Positions 13,544 through 25,770 of a stretch of 64,000 nt of DNA are shown here, one piece after another. Each line of letters opens with the position of its first letter. Within the stretch, counting starts at the first letter, position 1. The notes under the pieces were generated by a model. The model was not told where the DNA came from. It searched no databases and saw only the letters and a list, made by a program, of their open reading frames with translations. Source of the stretch: Plutella xylostella (lineage: Eukaryota > Arthropoda > Insecta > Lepidoptera > Plutellidae). The stretch spans positions 1,064,001 to 1,128,000 of the forward strand of contig NC_063992.1 in assembly GCF_932276165.1 (NCBI RefSeq). Direction: 5' to 3'. The translations under genes and the position numbers were made by a program.

Positions 13544-13628
13544 AACCACGACTGTATCTCGTATTAAGCGTATGGATGGCATGGTAGCTCTCGTTCGTTC
13601 GTTGGTTCGATTTCTGTAGTGACCCCCC
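13544..13628 (+). mobile_element. Family A element, truncated copy 3
   Basis: Retains AACCACGACTGTATCTCGT, GTAGCTCTCGTTCGTTCG and the terminal CTGTAGTGACCCCCC, with a decayed right inverted repeat. The left terminal repeat is absent. Same orientation as copies 1 and 2. Confidence 0.65.
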
Positions 13629-14765
13629 TGGTGGTAACCAACAGAGAAAGGAAATGGTTACTTAATCGATGACATTAATTATGGTAATTTAACTACAGGA
13701 ATTACGTTAAATAGACTTAATTACCAAGTCCTTAGGATATATTTTTATTCAGTTATTCCTTTGCTCTATCAATCTTTCTAATTGACTTCGTTGGGTTGAA
13801 CATCCGGTAATGTGTGTATAAATGGAGGGTTTTGTCTTGTCTATATATTATATATAAAGGTAAATATCTAATTTAAATAACTAATACCTCCGTAAATATA
13901 TAATTTCATCAATAAGTAATCTGGACATCATTAAGTTTTTTCCAATAATAAGTATGTATATGTTTTTTTCTTTTTTCATGTTCTCAAAAAGTTACTAGTA
14001 AATATTTTTCCTTAGAAACAAACAATAACAAAAAGGCATTTTGACATGTGTGACAACATTTGAACAATGCCTGCTTATTCCCACTATTATCCGCACACAA
14101 AGGAAATGTCCAACTAAACCCTTAGCTAAGTAAACAGACGTATGTAATTAGTATTGTCAAAAGCTACTGAATGTAATTACATAATTGGTAATTTTTACGA
14201 GGCAATGACTGCGTTAGGACGCCTTTCCACCAGATATGTGCTATGCTGCGATGAAGCTATGTAATTATGCTATAATTATAAATAAAATGTAAGTAAAAGT
14301 ACAAAATTGGTACGTTATACATTTTGATTCTTAACTTACGATAAAACTGGTAATTTCTTATACGAAGTGTGAAAGTTTTTGATTGATCGGTCGCCATCAG
14401 TTCTTGTTTAAATTGAGAAGCTCACACCAACTGTAGTCAATTAAGAAAGAAATGTAAGTAAAATTTAAACTTTCTTTTCGTCACAAAACTGGCTCTACAC
14501 TCGCTAAATAAAATTGTTACACTTAAGTGTTCAATTGGTCAGTTTTACACAGACCTGCTACATATAATGTTTTTATTTATTGAAATATTCAAAAATTATG
14601 TATTTATGATAAAATAACTTTTCATTATGAAATTATGAAAAAGATAAATAATATATTATTATGAAGTATACTTTCTGTTCCTTTTCATTTCATTAGTCAC
14701 GGAAAATAGACCTATGCGGTAAAGAGTAAGATAGTTTGACTTTTAAGTAGGCGATTCTCAGTAAA
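13629..14765. other. AT-rich non-coding stretch, nothing recognised
   Basis: No open frame, RNA gene or repeat family recognised; short homopolymers and AT-rich sequence only. Confidence 0.5.
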
Positions 14766-14770
14766 TATAA

Positions 14771-15088
14771 GAGTCCACCTATCGGCCCAAACGGATTATC
14801 ATTAATGTATGGAGACACGCCGTCGGCAATGCCGATAAATTGGACGTGCGTCCGCGTGGTGTGAATATCTACAGGGTGTTGCAAAAATTGTATATTAAGC
14901 TGAAACCTGCGTGTGCAGCAGTTCATATCTAAGCCGAATTTTAAAATTCTGATTTCATGGGCTTAGATAACACGCTGCACACGTATGTTTCGGCTTAAGT
15001 AGTAGTAGTTCGCCTTTTTGAAACCTGTATACAAACAATACTGAACGATGCACCCGTTGTGTATGATGCCGAAATGTGAACATTTACC
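14771..15088 (+). mobile_element. Family D element, copy 1, interrupted by a family C element
   Basis: The two outer pieces (about 14771-14871 and 15028-15088) match the uninterrupted family D copy at 36596-36766: GTCCACCTATC, CAAACGGATT, CGTCGGCAATGCCGAT, GTGTGAAT before the break, and AATACTGAA then ATTTACC after it. The interrupting piece is the foldback element at 14872-15027. The left terminal repeat is more decayed than in copy 2. Confidence 0.75.
14872..15027. mobile_element. Family C foldback element, short copy, nested
   Basis: Starts CAGGGTGTTGCAAAA and ends AAACCTG between TA dinucleotides. The arms pair: GCTGAAACCTGCGTGTGCAG with CTGCACACGTATGTTTCGGC, and ATATCTAAGCC with GGCTTAGATA. 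It is a shorter, decayed relative of the 264-bp copy at 46843-47106. Comparison with the empty family D copy shows that a TA was duplicated on insertion. Confidence 0.8.
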
Positions 15089-15282
15089 TTAACCCGCCGT
15101 CTGTCTCGACAAACTCCTTGTCTAGCTCGCGTCTAGCTGCTCCAAATATGTCACAAGTATATAGCGAATATGTCAGCCTACCTGACTTGAGTCACTATTG
15201 TCCTCCGAAGTGATATAGCGTGAAGTAACTGACAGGCTGTACTATAGGCATGGTGTGGCCTTCGGTGGGCACAATTGCCCAA

Positions 15283-15324
15283 CTCTAGAGTAGAGACCGT
15301 ACTCTACCGGTATCTACTCTAGAG
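15283..15324. repeat. Small perfect hairpin
   Basis: CTCTAGAGTAGA (15283-15294) and its exact reverse complement TCTACTCTAGAG (15313-15324) flank an 18-bp loop. No neighbouring gene; purpose unknown. It is too short for a typical miRNA precursor. Confidence 0.6.
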
Positions 15325-16050
15325 CGTAACTAATAAATTGATGTAAAATTAAGTATTGAAAAATATTCTTATTACACCCCGACTTAATTAATAATTAATT
15401 TCTGACTTTATTCTTTAGTAAAACGGTCGTCATTAGGTTGAACTAACTAACTAACTCAACTCTCAGTTTGTCAGAAAATAAAATGCAGATAGTATTTTGC
15501 TTATAATTATGAGATTCAAAAAGTATTATTTATCAAAGTCCCAAAATGTCTCGTTTTTACTATCTATGGGTACATACAAAATACTCTACAATATTAGTAG
15601 GTAATTATACGTACATAAAATAAAATGCCCATTTTATTTGAATAAAATTCCCTCGCTTTATTAAATACAGAATTGGGCTATAACAATTAGACGCTAAACG
15701 GCTCGGTATCTCAAATATTCCCCGAGAACTAAATGTCGATTTACAAGGACGATCGCCAGTTCTGATAAATACAACTGTTTAAGCTATTGTAATTTAGAGC
15801 AAAACAGCCCTTATTAGTCACAGAATACGAACGATAGAAAGATTACATGGAGTCGGAATTGATAATATGTCATGCAGTTTTGCAAACAAATTGACGTGTT
15901 GTGTATTTATTTGCGGCTGTTAAATACAATTGATTAATATTGTTTTATTGTTTGTGGTAACTCAACAGAGTATTGTTTCATTTGTATTTTAAAGCTTGAC
16001 AAAACTGATTTACTTAAACATACTGAATTGAAATTGATATGTTATTTAAA
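15325..16050. other. AT-rich non-coding stretch upstream of a recursive splice site
   Basis: Nothing recognised apart from the branch-point-like ATATTAAT and the pyrimidine tract that begin the splice site at its right end. Confidence 0.45.
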
Positions 16051-16051
16051 A

Positions 16052-16085
16052 TATTAATTTATTTTTTCTTTCTTTGCAGGTAAGA
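16052..16085 (+). promoter_or_regulatory. Recursive splice site (ratchet point) 1
   Basis: A pyrimidine tract ending CTTTCTTTGCAG stops at 16079 and is followed at once by GTAAGA (16080-16085). A branch-point-like TATTAAT lies about 20 bp upstream. This is the (Y)nCAG|GTAAG arrangement of insect recursive splice sites, where the upstream intron part is removed and the regenerated 5' site then removes the next part. A good ordinary 5' site, GTAAGT, follows at 16121. No RNA data are available, so use in vivo is inferred. Confidence 0.6.
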
Positions 16086-16120
16086 AATATGATGCATAAT
16101 GTTTTAACACTGACTTTGAT
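16080..16120 (+). other. Candidate recursive-splice exon 1 (41 nt)
   Basis: The segment between the ratchet point and the downstream GAT|GTAAGT. Its length, 41 nt, resembles that of the segments at the other two strong sites (52 and 45 nt). Frame 1 is open but resembles no known protein. In known recursive splicing such short exons help define the 3' site and are normally skipped from mature mRNA. Confidence 0.4.
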
Positions 16121-16129
16121 GTAAGTACA

Positions 16130-16790
16130 TTGACTTTAAAAATTTACGTAGTTATTTATAAATAATAACTACTAATTTGGACGCAGATTTAAACTGAGGA
16201 AAATACGGATTTCTTTATAAGGATTTTTTAATTCTCAAGTTAATATACCTATATGATTCGTTCATTTAATATAATTACTACCTTGCCAAATTAAACATGT
16301 ATATGTATGTACTTCATGAAATAAATATTTACTACTAAATATTTACTTACTGTTGGTTAAGGGCGTATCTAATCAATGTAATATCTGGGACCGCAACAAA
16401 TGTCCCTAACACTGATTTATTACATAACATTTAGACTAAAGACCTTCAGAAGTATGCTTCGTATTGCCAAGCCTTGCAGCAAGACTAAAGAGAAATATTG
16501 ATAATTTCAATTTATTGTTTGTTAATTGCTAATTACTTCTGTCAACTGGCGTTGGTATTTTGATGGCTACTAAAACGTATTGTAACGTTGTTTGCAAGTA
16601 GTAGTGGTTTTAGCTTTCACATTAACGGCCTTGCAATGTCAAGTGGCTGTTATTATTGTGAATTTAGATCGTTTTAAGTAAGTACTGAGAGTATGTTACA
16701 ACACACAACACTTCAATTTGTTAACAAAGAATAAATACATCTCCTTTTCCTCTGAAAGGGATTTGTATACAAAATAGTTACCTTTTTGTT
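16130..16790. other. AT-rich non-coding stretch, nothing recognised
   Basis: No open frame or repeat recognised between the candidate exon and the short family B element. Confidence 0.5.
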
Positions 16791-16792
16791 TA

Positions 16793-16870
16793 AGCCGCGA
16801 GCAATGATAAAGTTCCGGTAACATGCACATGGCAATGCCAGATGGAACTTTTTTATTGCTCGTGACTGTG
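16793..16870. mobile_element. Family B-like miniature element, 78 bp
   Basis: GAGCAATGATAAAGTTCC on the left mirrors GGAACTTTTTTATTGCTC on the right, with TA on both sides (16791-16792 and 16871-16872). The terminal words are close to family B ends (GGCAATGAAAAAGTTCC), but almost all internal sequence is missing, so this is a deletion derivative or a close relative. Confidence 0.7.
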
Positions 16871-17638
16871 TATTCTATTTATTAGGTTTAGTTTATTACA
16901 CGCACCGTTAACTTCATCTACATCTTAACACCTTTCCATCTAATCTAATCATAGTAACAATCCTTATAACCATGGACTTAGGTTCTATTCTGGTCTAGAC
17001 TTTCCGAATAGCCCGAAGGCCTTGTGCTGTCGCTCAGCCCACGGGGCCTGGTTCGATGCTTGACAGGCGCAAAATTACTAATCGATTTTGATAACTGTTG
17101 TTTACGTGGATTAGTTTATTTAGGTGAAAATATATTATTGTACATTTTACTTGGTGATTGATAAAATTGGGGTTTCATCTGGTCATATATAAACATTATT
17201 ATACTGAAAATCATTGCGTTTTAGAAACTATCAAGTTGGATTATGGAGATATAGTTCTTTATGGTCATATTGAAGAAGAAAAACATTACTACCATTTGAA
17301 AAAGCTCCAGTCTAAGCTCTAGAGTTTTTCTGTGACACATTATGAAGAAGATGGAACAACAGTTTTATAAACATTTTGAACTACTAGTCTAGGATGTGGT
17401 GGCTTAGAATATTATTAATATTCGAGGTTGCAATGTAAATCCTAACCTAAACCTAGATTCTAAAGCCCACATGTTTGCAATACGCCACTCAGTCTAGCAA
17501 TGGCGTTGGAAATATCAAAACCTTTGTTTATATGAATATTATAATTATATTAAAGGTTAGCGATATAATCGTACCGTCGTTTCGTGTACCCAAACCTTCT
17601 TCGGATTATTGGTAGATCTAGATCCCACTGCCACTTGA

Positions 17639-17772
17639 ACTTACAATACAATACACTTTATTTGCACCAAGAACAAAAATGACAAAAAACAAAACTTAAA
17701 AATAAAACAGTACAAGGAGGCGGCCTTATTGCGTATAGCAATCTCTACCCGACAACCTTTGGATGGAAGAGA
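17639..17772 (-). mobile_element. LINE 3' end fragment, minus strand
   Basis: Read on the minus strand it contains GGTAGAGATTGCTATACGCA, ATAAGGCCGCCTCC and a terminal GGTGCAAATAAAGTGTATT. This style of 3' untranslated end recurs in lepidopteran non-LTR retrotransposons. No coding part remains, so the insertion is strongly 5'-truncated. Family assignment rests on recall of such ends, not on a search. Confidence 0.55.
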
Positions 17773-17774
17773 GT

Positions 17775-20700
17775 GAGTCTATATGATTGTGAGGTAGTTG
17801 TGGTGCAAGTATATACATATATACTTACAGATCTGAAGAGCTTTGTGGACAGCTTTAGTTCTCCAACGTATAGTTAAATAACTTAAATTCTCATGCAATA
17901 CTGTAACAGTTTAAAATCTAAATGATTTTTAATTCAGTTTCTACGTTAGATTCGACAAACTTAATTTGTTTTAATACTACATAGGTATATTATATCATTA
18001 TTATAACTATAACAACAGCATAGCAGTGGAACAGAGACAGTAAATTATACCTTTGAGTGCTGATTAATATTCAAACTGTGTGGGCTTATGTACTGTGACA
18101 CTTTCGTCATAGTTAAAGTTTATCTTAATAGTATACTTCGTCTCTTCATCGTAATGCATGGATCAACATAAGGGTAGATTTCCATTGTGAAGCTTTTATG
18201 CCATATGAACTAAATTAAAATAAACCCAAAGGAACTAAAATTACTTTTGAATCTTACCATATCCTCTTTTTTTCTTTCAATCCAGAATCACGAAGTTTAG
18301 TATTCCTCTGCATATGGGTATAGACAAATACTAGGTCTTCTCCTAGATAGAGATATAAATCAATCAGTTTTATCTGTTTCCCGTGTTTTTTTCCCATTCT
18401 ATCGGAGATGGCGCGCCGTTAACCCACTGCACTGAACTCGAAGCAGTTGTAGGAAATGAATGAATGTACAATATCTTAATAGCTTCTTCACTACGTGCAT
18501 GGATAGAGTAATAGAACTGCCAATAATTTTGCACAAGTTAGGTGTCTGGCTTACTTCAATGACACAAATATGATAGGCGTGGATGATATTTATGAATGCA
18601 ATTTAAAAGTAGGATGTCGAGTGAGTGAAGTTCATTTCAATATTATAGATATATTTACTGTGTTAGTATAACCATTCTTGAGGATGGAATAAATTTGCTC
18701 ACTACTGGTAGGTACTAAATCGTAAACGAAAAATATGTATGCAATATGAATAAAGCGTAAAATTTCGAGCTCTTAATAATTTCTGGATGAATGGAATTAC
18801 GAAAGGTTTCTGCAAGTTTTCAACACGCGTCCATATGAAGGTGGTACAATAGGACATAAATAAACGTATACTTTCTATAGAAGTATCCTTGTATCTAGCT
18901 TTAACCGTCTCAGGCGGCCCACGCTACCATTGTCGGAATTAATGAAAGAAATTGTGTGGAGGCGACGAAATAAAACGACTGCCTGGTATTGTTTTGTTAC
19001 ATTTGGAGTTTCATGTCGCATTTTATAGAAAAAATGGCTATAACTGGAATTTATTTTGTTACCGATAAAAGTAAGTATCAATATTTATATTAAGTCCTAC
19101 GTTTATATTTAAAAAAATGGTATATTTAAAGGAATGGTATGGACCTACACGCAGTAGCTATCGTGTATTCATTTAATTAATTTTTTACAGAAAACCTCAC
19201 AATTCCAACTCTTTTCCCCAAACCTCTTTACTTAAAGACTACCAACTCAAAACACCAACCTTCTTGCCGCCTCGTAGCAAATTTAAAAGCAAACCACGTT
19301 CCATTTTCAAACCGAGGGGGATAAAACCATAGAGTAAATAAACTAAACGGATAAAACAGTCGCATCCAGCGCTCCTACTCCTTGTCATCGTGCGAACATG
19401 CGATGACGCGCGCGATAGTGTGAAATCATAAATACAGCTTTCACTGTCGACTGCGAGTTAGTTTTGCATCTTTTGTTTTAGTTTTTTTTTACTCTGGGGG
19501 CGCAGTGTGATTTTCTTAGTCTGTTATACTTGGGTGCTGTTGATTTGTTTATACAAGTTGGTTTAGAAAATTGATAGAATTATTTAATAAGTGTTTCACC
19601 TCTGTTTCAATCGTATTACTTATAGTATTTGGAAACAAAGTATTATAGGCATGATTGTTGCAATTTTTTTAATAGTTTGTAACTATTAAACAGCTTTAAA
19701 ACGGATATTTGACATGCGAATAATATCCAGATCATACAATTCTTATCTTCATGCCACTAGACTAACTAGACATTACTGGCCGCATATAAAATCCATACCA
19801 TTATAAAGTATCCCTTCATTTGACAGCGTCCCTAACTGTCCACGCCACTGTACCATCTACTCGACCGCTACAACAACATTATAATGCCATACACTGCATG
19901 TATAGCTGTCTCGTGCAGAGTCATAGACCCATCGTGTCCAGTTCTTGTATGAGGACATCATTTCTCATCTGCACAGAGCAGTGACTTCTCTGTAAGTAGG
20001 TGGATAACACGGATGTATTTGTAGATAGATCAGAGAACTACTTCGGGATTAGGGTTTGAAAATGAATGTTTTCAATGCGTAAGGGGGTGTTTGATGATAA
20101 TTGAAGAAATAAGGTGCTTTGTAAATATTATTGCCTCTTCCAATGACGAACAATCTGAAGGGTAATTATCTAAGAAGTTAGCGTATATTCAGAACTATAC
20201 AATAAAAAAGAAACCATTGCATTCACTACTTTCATACAATACCTTAATACATTTGCATTCCATGACACTGATTCTGCCAACTATTCTCTACGGCTGCCAC
20301 AAGGCCCTTATAGGCCAAGAACCTTCTAACTTCACCACGAGATGGCGCTGAAGTCTGTCACCAATAGATTCGTATCTGTGTCGTGTAATAGAATTTATGT
20401 CGTGCAACCGGCCCCTTTGAGGCAACTGGTGACAGCTTCTGCGGTTATGATAGCTTATGACCGGATTAGGTGGACTCTTTGCGTGTGGGTGTAAGGGCGG
20501 CTTTTGATTGACGAAGCCATTTGCGACGACGTATATGGATGGGAGAGATGCTTAGAATTTTTCAGGCTTGACTTGGAGACGATTTTGTTTTGTGTGTGTA
20601 GGTTTTCCGCATTGTTAGATGGAGAGCTTTGAATAAAACGTTACCTTCTTATATCGTATCATCATTAGCCAACATTCCCTCACTCTTACCTCGGTTTTCC

Positions 20701-21382
20701 AAATACAATAGGCTGGAGAGAATCCCATATTACGTTCCCCTGGTAGTGATGTTTCTCGAGAAATCCTTTATATCCCAACAGTTATCGATTCTGCGGCACG
20801 GGGCCCGCTAATTACTTTTCTGATTCTATGGCATAATCGGCCAAAATGGCGTACAGAATAATAAAAAACCTAGTACATACCTACATAATAAATATTCCTT
20901 CAGGTAATATATTAAGGTGGTGTAGCCGCAGTGCGCTGGCTAGTTGACGCGACTCGTGGGCGCGTGATTGAAGAGCTACGGCAAAAAAAAACGCACTGAG
21001 TGAATCCCGGCTTAAACTAATACGCTAAGGGAATTCTAAATGGTTTTGCCGCGATTTTGCATTCACTTTTTGAACTTTGGTTGTGTTTTTAAAGCTTTGA
21101 GTTGGATTTTAGTTAGTTTTATTAGCCAGCTTAGTTAATATAATACGTATTGTGTCAATGATAATTGTAGATGCACCTAATTACCTATATATTAAATAAA
21201 GCAGTAATTTAATAAGCAGAGGCAAAGTCGCAGGACACAATACCTATATATGAAGTTCAAAAGTGCAAACACAATATTGTGCTGGCTGTACAAAACTCTG
21301 CACAAATTTATTATACTGAGTATTAACAAAACTGACCCGTATAACCTAAAAGCTCTTAATAGATAAATTAAGTTCATGTGAC
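17775..21382. other. AT-rich non-coding stretch
   Basis: No gene recognised. A possible weak ratchet-like CTTCAG|GTAATA occurs at 20903/20904 but lacks a real pyrimidine tract. Short frames at 18875-19081 and 20629-20811 are judged to be chance. Confidence 0.5.
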
Positions 21383-21491
21383 ATAACTTACAAGGCTTAT
21401 CTTAATTCTTAGTTACAAGCTCGCAAGTTCGATTAACTTAACAATGTTAACTTACAACTAAAATTTAAGTTCTAAGATAAGCATAAGTTAT
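21383..21491. mobile_element. Inverted-repeat element, 109 bp
   Basis: ATAACTTACAAGGCTTATCT at the left end mirrors AGATAAGCATAAGTTAT at the right end, with further pairing inside (TTCTTAG with TTCTAAG). No coding capacity. It may be a small MITE or a local inverted duplication; no second copy was noticed. Confidence 0.55.
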
Positions 21492-22691
21492 CTAAGCTTA
21501 TACGTCTAAAGCGTTCCAAGGTTTCGTTTTGTTATTAACATCATAATTTAAATTGTGTACTGGTATTTGCAGTTTAAAATGAGTTTTATTGAAAACTCGT
21601 AAGTAACAAATTGCATTGTTTGGTATGAAGGATAAATTCATAAAGTTTACATAGTGGTTTAAATGGAGTAGTGGGACCACGTTGCATTACTTTTTGGAAT
21701 TAATGTTAATCGATTTGATTATGTTCCTAGTTCCTAGTGTATATTTATTGCTAATTACAACGAAGACTATGTTTTGCTTATATAGACACACACTTTACCT
21801 TGTAAAGACACAACAGTTACTATGTGGTCACATTTGAATATTTATTAAAAGTTTTCATAGCTCTTGCCATACTTGCGACATTGTATTTATTCATACTAAT
21901 TGATTACTATTTCCCTTATTATTATGAAAAATAAAATAATTAATATAGTTTGGTCACCCTACTCATGTTATGACAGTAGCCAGTAGGCGTAGCTCAAATC
22001 GTTCTGAAATTAAGATAACTTAGTAATTGCTCGCAGGTTTCACGGTATTTAGGTAATCCTAGGATTTGCTTCATTATACCTAGGTCTTAACATACAATTT
22101 AGGTCTGTACATATCAAACATTTGTAACAGTTAATTGAGTCGTTCGCGAACCGGTAATCATTATAAATGATAATAACCAAATGTTTACTCGGTTCGTGAT
22201 AAAGTTATTTAAATTTTAGACATAAGTATAATGTATTAAAGCAGAAAAGTTTAGATTTAAACGGTGTTTTACACGGTAATTGACAGATGCCTGCCTAAAG
22301 TGTTTGACAGCGATGTCAAAGCAGAAGTCATCGGATCGAATTGTTTTTTTCTATGTTTAATTTTAAGTATTTTATTGTAATTATTTTTCTCTAAATTTGT
22401 TTCTTTTTTAGTGTGTGTATACCTACACCGAATAAATACTTTTTATCTTATCAGTGTTACGCTTGTACCTGTGTCAAGGTTTTGTGGCTACAGCCGTAAT
22501 AGCAGTTACTGCTAGAAATCCGGAAAAAACTAGAAAAGGTGTTTAAACCATGATAGTTGGCTCTTACCCGTTTAGGAATAAATACATTACGTGAATCTAG
22601 GAGCTTTACGATCATTGTGTAATAGAATAAATGTTACTACTCTGACCGCCTGTTTCACAATGTACGAAATAGAAATACGCAGTTTTAGTAC
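21492..22691. other. AT-rich non-coding stretch
   Basis: Nothing recognised except an imperfect inverted repeat at about 22143-22200 (CGCGAACCGGTAA and TTTACTCGGTTCGTG), possibly a decayed small element. Confidence 0.45.
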
Positions 22692-22693
22692 TA

Positions 22694-22877
22694 CACTCAC
22701 AGGCAATAAAAAAGTTCCACAAAAAAATTGATTAAAATATTGCCGTTTTTAGTTGGTAATATCCTGACGCCCTGTTAAATGTACTTCAATGTTGCAGAAA
22801 GCGTCATTAAGCTATCTTTTTCCGTTTAGCAGTAATTTGGTGGTTTGTCAGTGAAAATTTTTCATTGACCGTGAGTG
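22694..22877. mobile_element. Family B inverted-repeat element, copy 2 (184 bp)
   Basis: Left end CACTCACAGGCAATAAAAAA and right end TTCATTGACCGTGAGTG lie between TA dinucleotides (22692-22693 and 22878-22879). Internal words TTGGTAATATCCTGA, GTACTTCAATGTTGCAGAAA and GCGTCATTAAGCTA are shared with the copy at 48128 in the same orientation and with the copy at 12629 in reverse. Non-coding, non-autonomous; TA flanks suggest a Tc1/mariner-type mover. Confidence 0.8.
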
Positions 22878-22879
22878 TA

Positions 22880-25484
22880 TTTAGAAAAACGCTCTTAGGA
22901 TGATTTAAAGTTCAAAGGTTGGACCTTACCTATCAAAGGTCTGATTATGCATCATCACAAATCACAAAATGATGTGTAGGTATGTAACAAAATGCATGAG
23001 AAATATTTATATTTCGTATAGGAACTAAGTATTCCGAAGTCAATGACTCATCCGATCTATCTATTATGACAAGTAAGACATTATGTTATTCTTAATTCTG
23101 TAGCAGGTTTTTTTGGTGCAATTATTCTTACATCAATAATAATTGTGAGTACGACACAAAATATATCAACATTCCATCTTCCGTAGAGTATAAAATAATA
23201 ACACAGCTTTCTACCTTACTTTGAAGGTAGTTTCGAACTGACTCAAAGCATTAATCTTCCCCGTAGCAGCCTATTTAAATGCTCATTGGCTATCCTCTGT
23301 TTCTTTTGCGCAGGTTCTTACAGTATCTTGCATCTCTGTTACGCAGTTTAAATCTTTACGGAGTGCACTATGATTTTGTAATTGCACCTAGAATGTTAGA
23401 AATAGGGTTGTTTACTTTTTTACAGACTCCTACATACAGGTTTTTCTTCTGTTAGCCGCAGTGTTATTTAATTAAGATATGTAAGTTGAATAAATTGAGT
23501 AAGATAAATAGAAGGTGTACAGCCACTTCAATCGTATAATTTTTCAAGGAAAAAGATCTAGATTAATATGCCCTGTTGCAAACATTAAACTAATAATTCT
23601 GTTTCTGAAAATCAAAATACCATTCGCGCTTCAACAAACACATACAAAGTTACAAGACTAGGAACTAAAAGATAGCGAAAGAATGCAAAATTCTCAATGT
23701 GAATTCAAGCTTAAACCTCTGTTTACTTCTCGAAGGTCCGGGCCAGGTATGGGCCATGGTCAGGTATGGGGAAGGTCTATTATTTGGGGTACAATTTGGG
23801 AGCAAGTGCACTGAAGACCCAGAGACAGACAAAGGCGTCGCGGCAAACTCACTGATTGTCAAACTTTAGCAATAGCTATGTAATTGAATGAGCATTAATA
23901 ATAGGCTCATGAACGAATCTCAATAATATCAAAATGTATGAAAAAGCCATGTTTTGAATTTTTTGATTAGCCAACGAATTATTAAAAAACTTTTTACTTG
24001 TAATTTTAGAATCAATAGGATTAGGGAATCATTTTATTTGCACTTTATTTTTGTGTCTAAATGATTGAGTATATACAATTAACATCTACTATTAAATGCT
24101 AATAAGCTAATATAAAAAAATACCTTGACTTTGAGGATCACTGGAATAAGTGCAGGTATACTTATTAAGGGACATTGGCGCCAGACAGTCAGACAATTTT
24201 TTCCCCAACTATGATTGTCATTGATGGTCTATATTTTTGTTAATAACATATTATAGTATTATACCTTCACGGATGGGTCCTTTTTGTCAAAATGCTATGA
24301 TACCTCTCGGATTTCCCTTTGTATTGGTATCAAATATTAGATGCCATATTATTATTAAAGTAAAGTATTGGTAACTTGTTTTGGATGATAATATTAATCC
24401 ATAAATATTCTACGAAGTACCTACCTAGCTAAGAACACCATTTACTTTTACTTACAAATGAGGCATGACTATTTTGCAAATAAATATGAACTTTTTGATA
24501 CATTTCTAGTTTAAATAATTTAAAAACCACCTAACATTCTAAATTCTAGCCACCTCGAAGCAAAACTCTATTTCACTATTAAAAAAGCCCGGGCCCGCTC
24601 TATAAAAGTCATTAACTCAGTCTGAAGTGAAGATAATTGATGAACCAAGGAGATTACTACCTAGCCAGAGATACTTCCTTTCACGGGAAAACACACCTAA
24701 TCACTTACGGTTTAAAGTCGGAATTTCCCGGTAGTCGGTGTTCTAGCCTATAATAAAAGTATAGCAGAATGGGCGTACAAGGGATGAGTTTTTTTGTTTC
24801 ATAGTAATAAGCGAGGCTAGAGCGAGGCTGGTATTATTAAAAAATCGTCACGTTACTCTGTTGGCCGCCATCTTGTATTTTCGGTTGTGACGGATCGTGT
24901 TTTGACTCGATGTGTGTGCCTTTCGTTATAGTTTTATGGTCGTACGTTATTTCGGAATTAGATTTGGAGTTGAGAAATCATTTGGTGGAGTGAATTCTTG
25001 GGAACACGTTCTTGCTCGGAACGAACGGGGCTTTCGTTTTTTGTTTAATTCAATTTCAGTTTATACATTGTGATTAATCACTTGAAATATAGCTTTTATT
25101 GCATTCACAGTCTACCTATCTCTATATTTGGAAACGTCGCAGTCAGCAAATATTACTTTTGTTTGACGAAATACGAAGTCTCAGAGAGCTATATGTCGAT
25201 TCCTTCAATTAGTTTAGTTCTACAGGATGGAATTATGCTGGAAACAACAGCTTTGCAAAACTGATGATACATATTTCGCCCAGTAAGGCTCCTCTTAGTA
25301 GCTGTAAATAACATAAATTGACATCTACTATCACTATCATAACGATAGAACACACAAAACTGATGTATTGGGAAATGAATTAATTGGGAAAGTCAGATTT
25401 CGGTTACTGATGTTTTAGGAATGGGTGTTTTAGGATGGAAAGCTCGTTGCAAAAGGAGCTAGTAATGACATCATCTAAAAATAA
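22880..25484. other. AT-rich non-coding stretch
   Basis: No gene recognised. A GCCGCCATCTTG YY1/Pho-like word lies at about 24866-24877. A TATAAAAG with GC-rich sequence before it (24589-24608) is followed by TCAGTCT only about 18 bp away, too close for a standard TATA/initiator pair. The minus-strand frame at 23665-23862 has no recognisable domain. Confidence 0.45.
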
Positions 25485-25770
25485 ACACATACCATAGGTA
25501 ACTCAACTAGTCCCTTATGTAGGACATGTAAGGAAGTAGATGAGACGGTGGAACATATTCTGTTAGCTTGTCCACCTACTACCGAAACAAGATTATCTAT
25601 TCTTGGACCAACAGAGCGCCTATCTCAGCTATTGCAACACCCAGGCTTGCTACTCCAGTTTACTCGGGAGCTAGGCTGCCTGAGCTGAAATCAAGGGAAT
25701 ATGTGCAAAGGTTCCACTCGAGAGAGCCACGTACAGGAACTTCACCCCCTATCAGAATAGAATAGAATAG
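25485..25770 (+). pseudogene. LINE reverse-transcriptase C-terminal fragment with tail
   Basis: An open stretch at 25485-25688 encodes the end of a non-LTR retrotransposon ORF2. It begins TIGNSTSPLCRTCKEVDET and continues VEHILLACP, the CX2C...HX4C finger that closes many jockey/R1/CR1-type ORF2 proteins, and then stops. About 65 bp of untranslated sequence leads to a (GAATA)n tail at 25754-25770. Everything upstream, including the polymerase domain, is absent, so this is a 5'-truncated dead copy. The clade is uncertain. Confidence 0.7.

Noticed and set aside
20890..20909. Another ratchet-like CTTCAG|GTAATA
   Set aside because: No pyrimidine tract and a poor 5' site; likely chance.
24589..24625. 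TATA box with initiator
   Set aside because: TATAAAAG and TCAGTCT are about 18 bp apart, too close for a standard core promoter.
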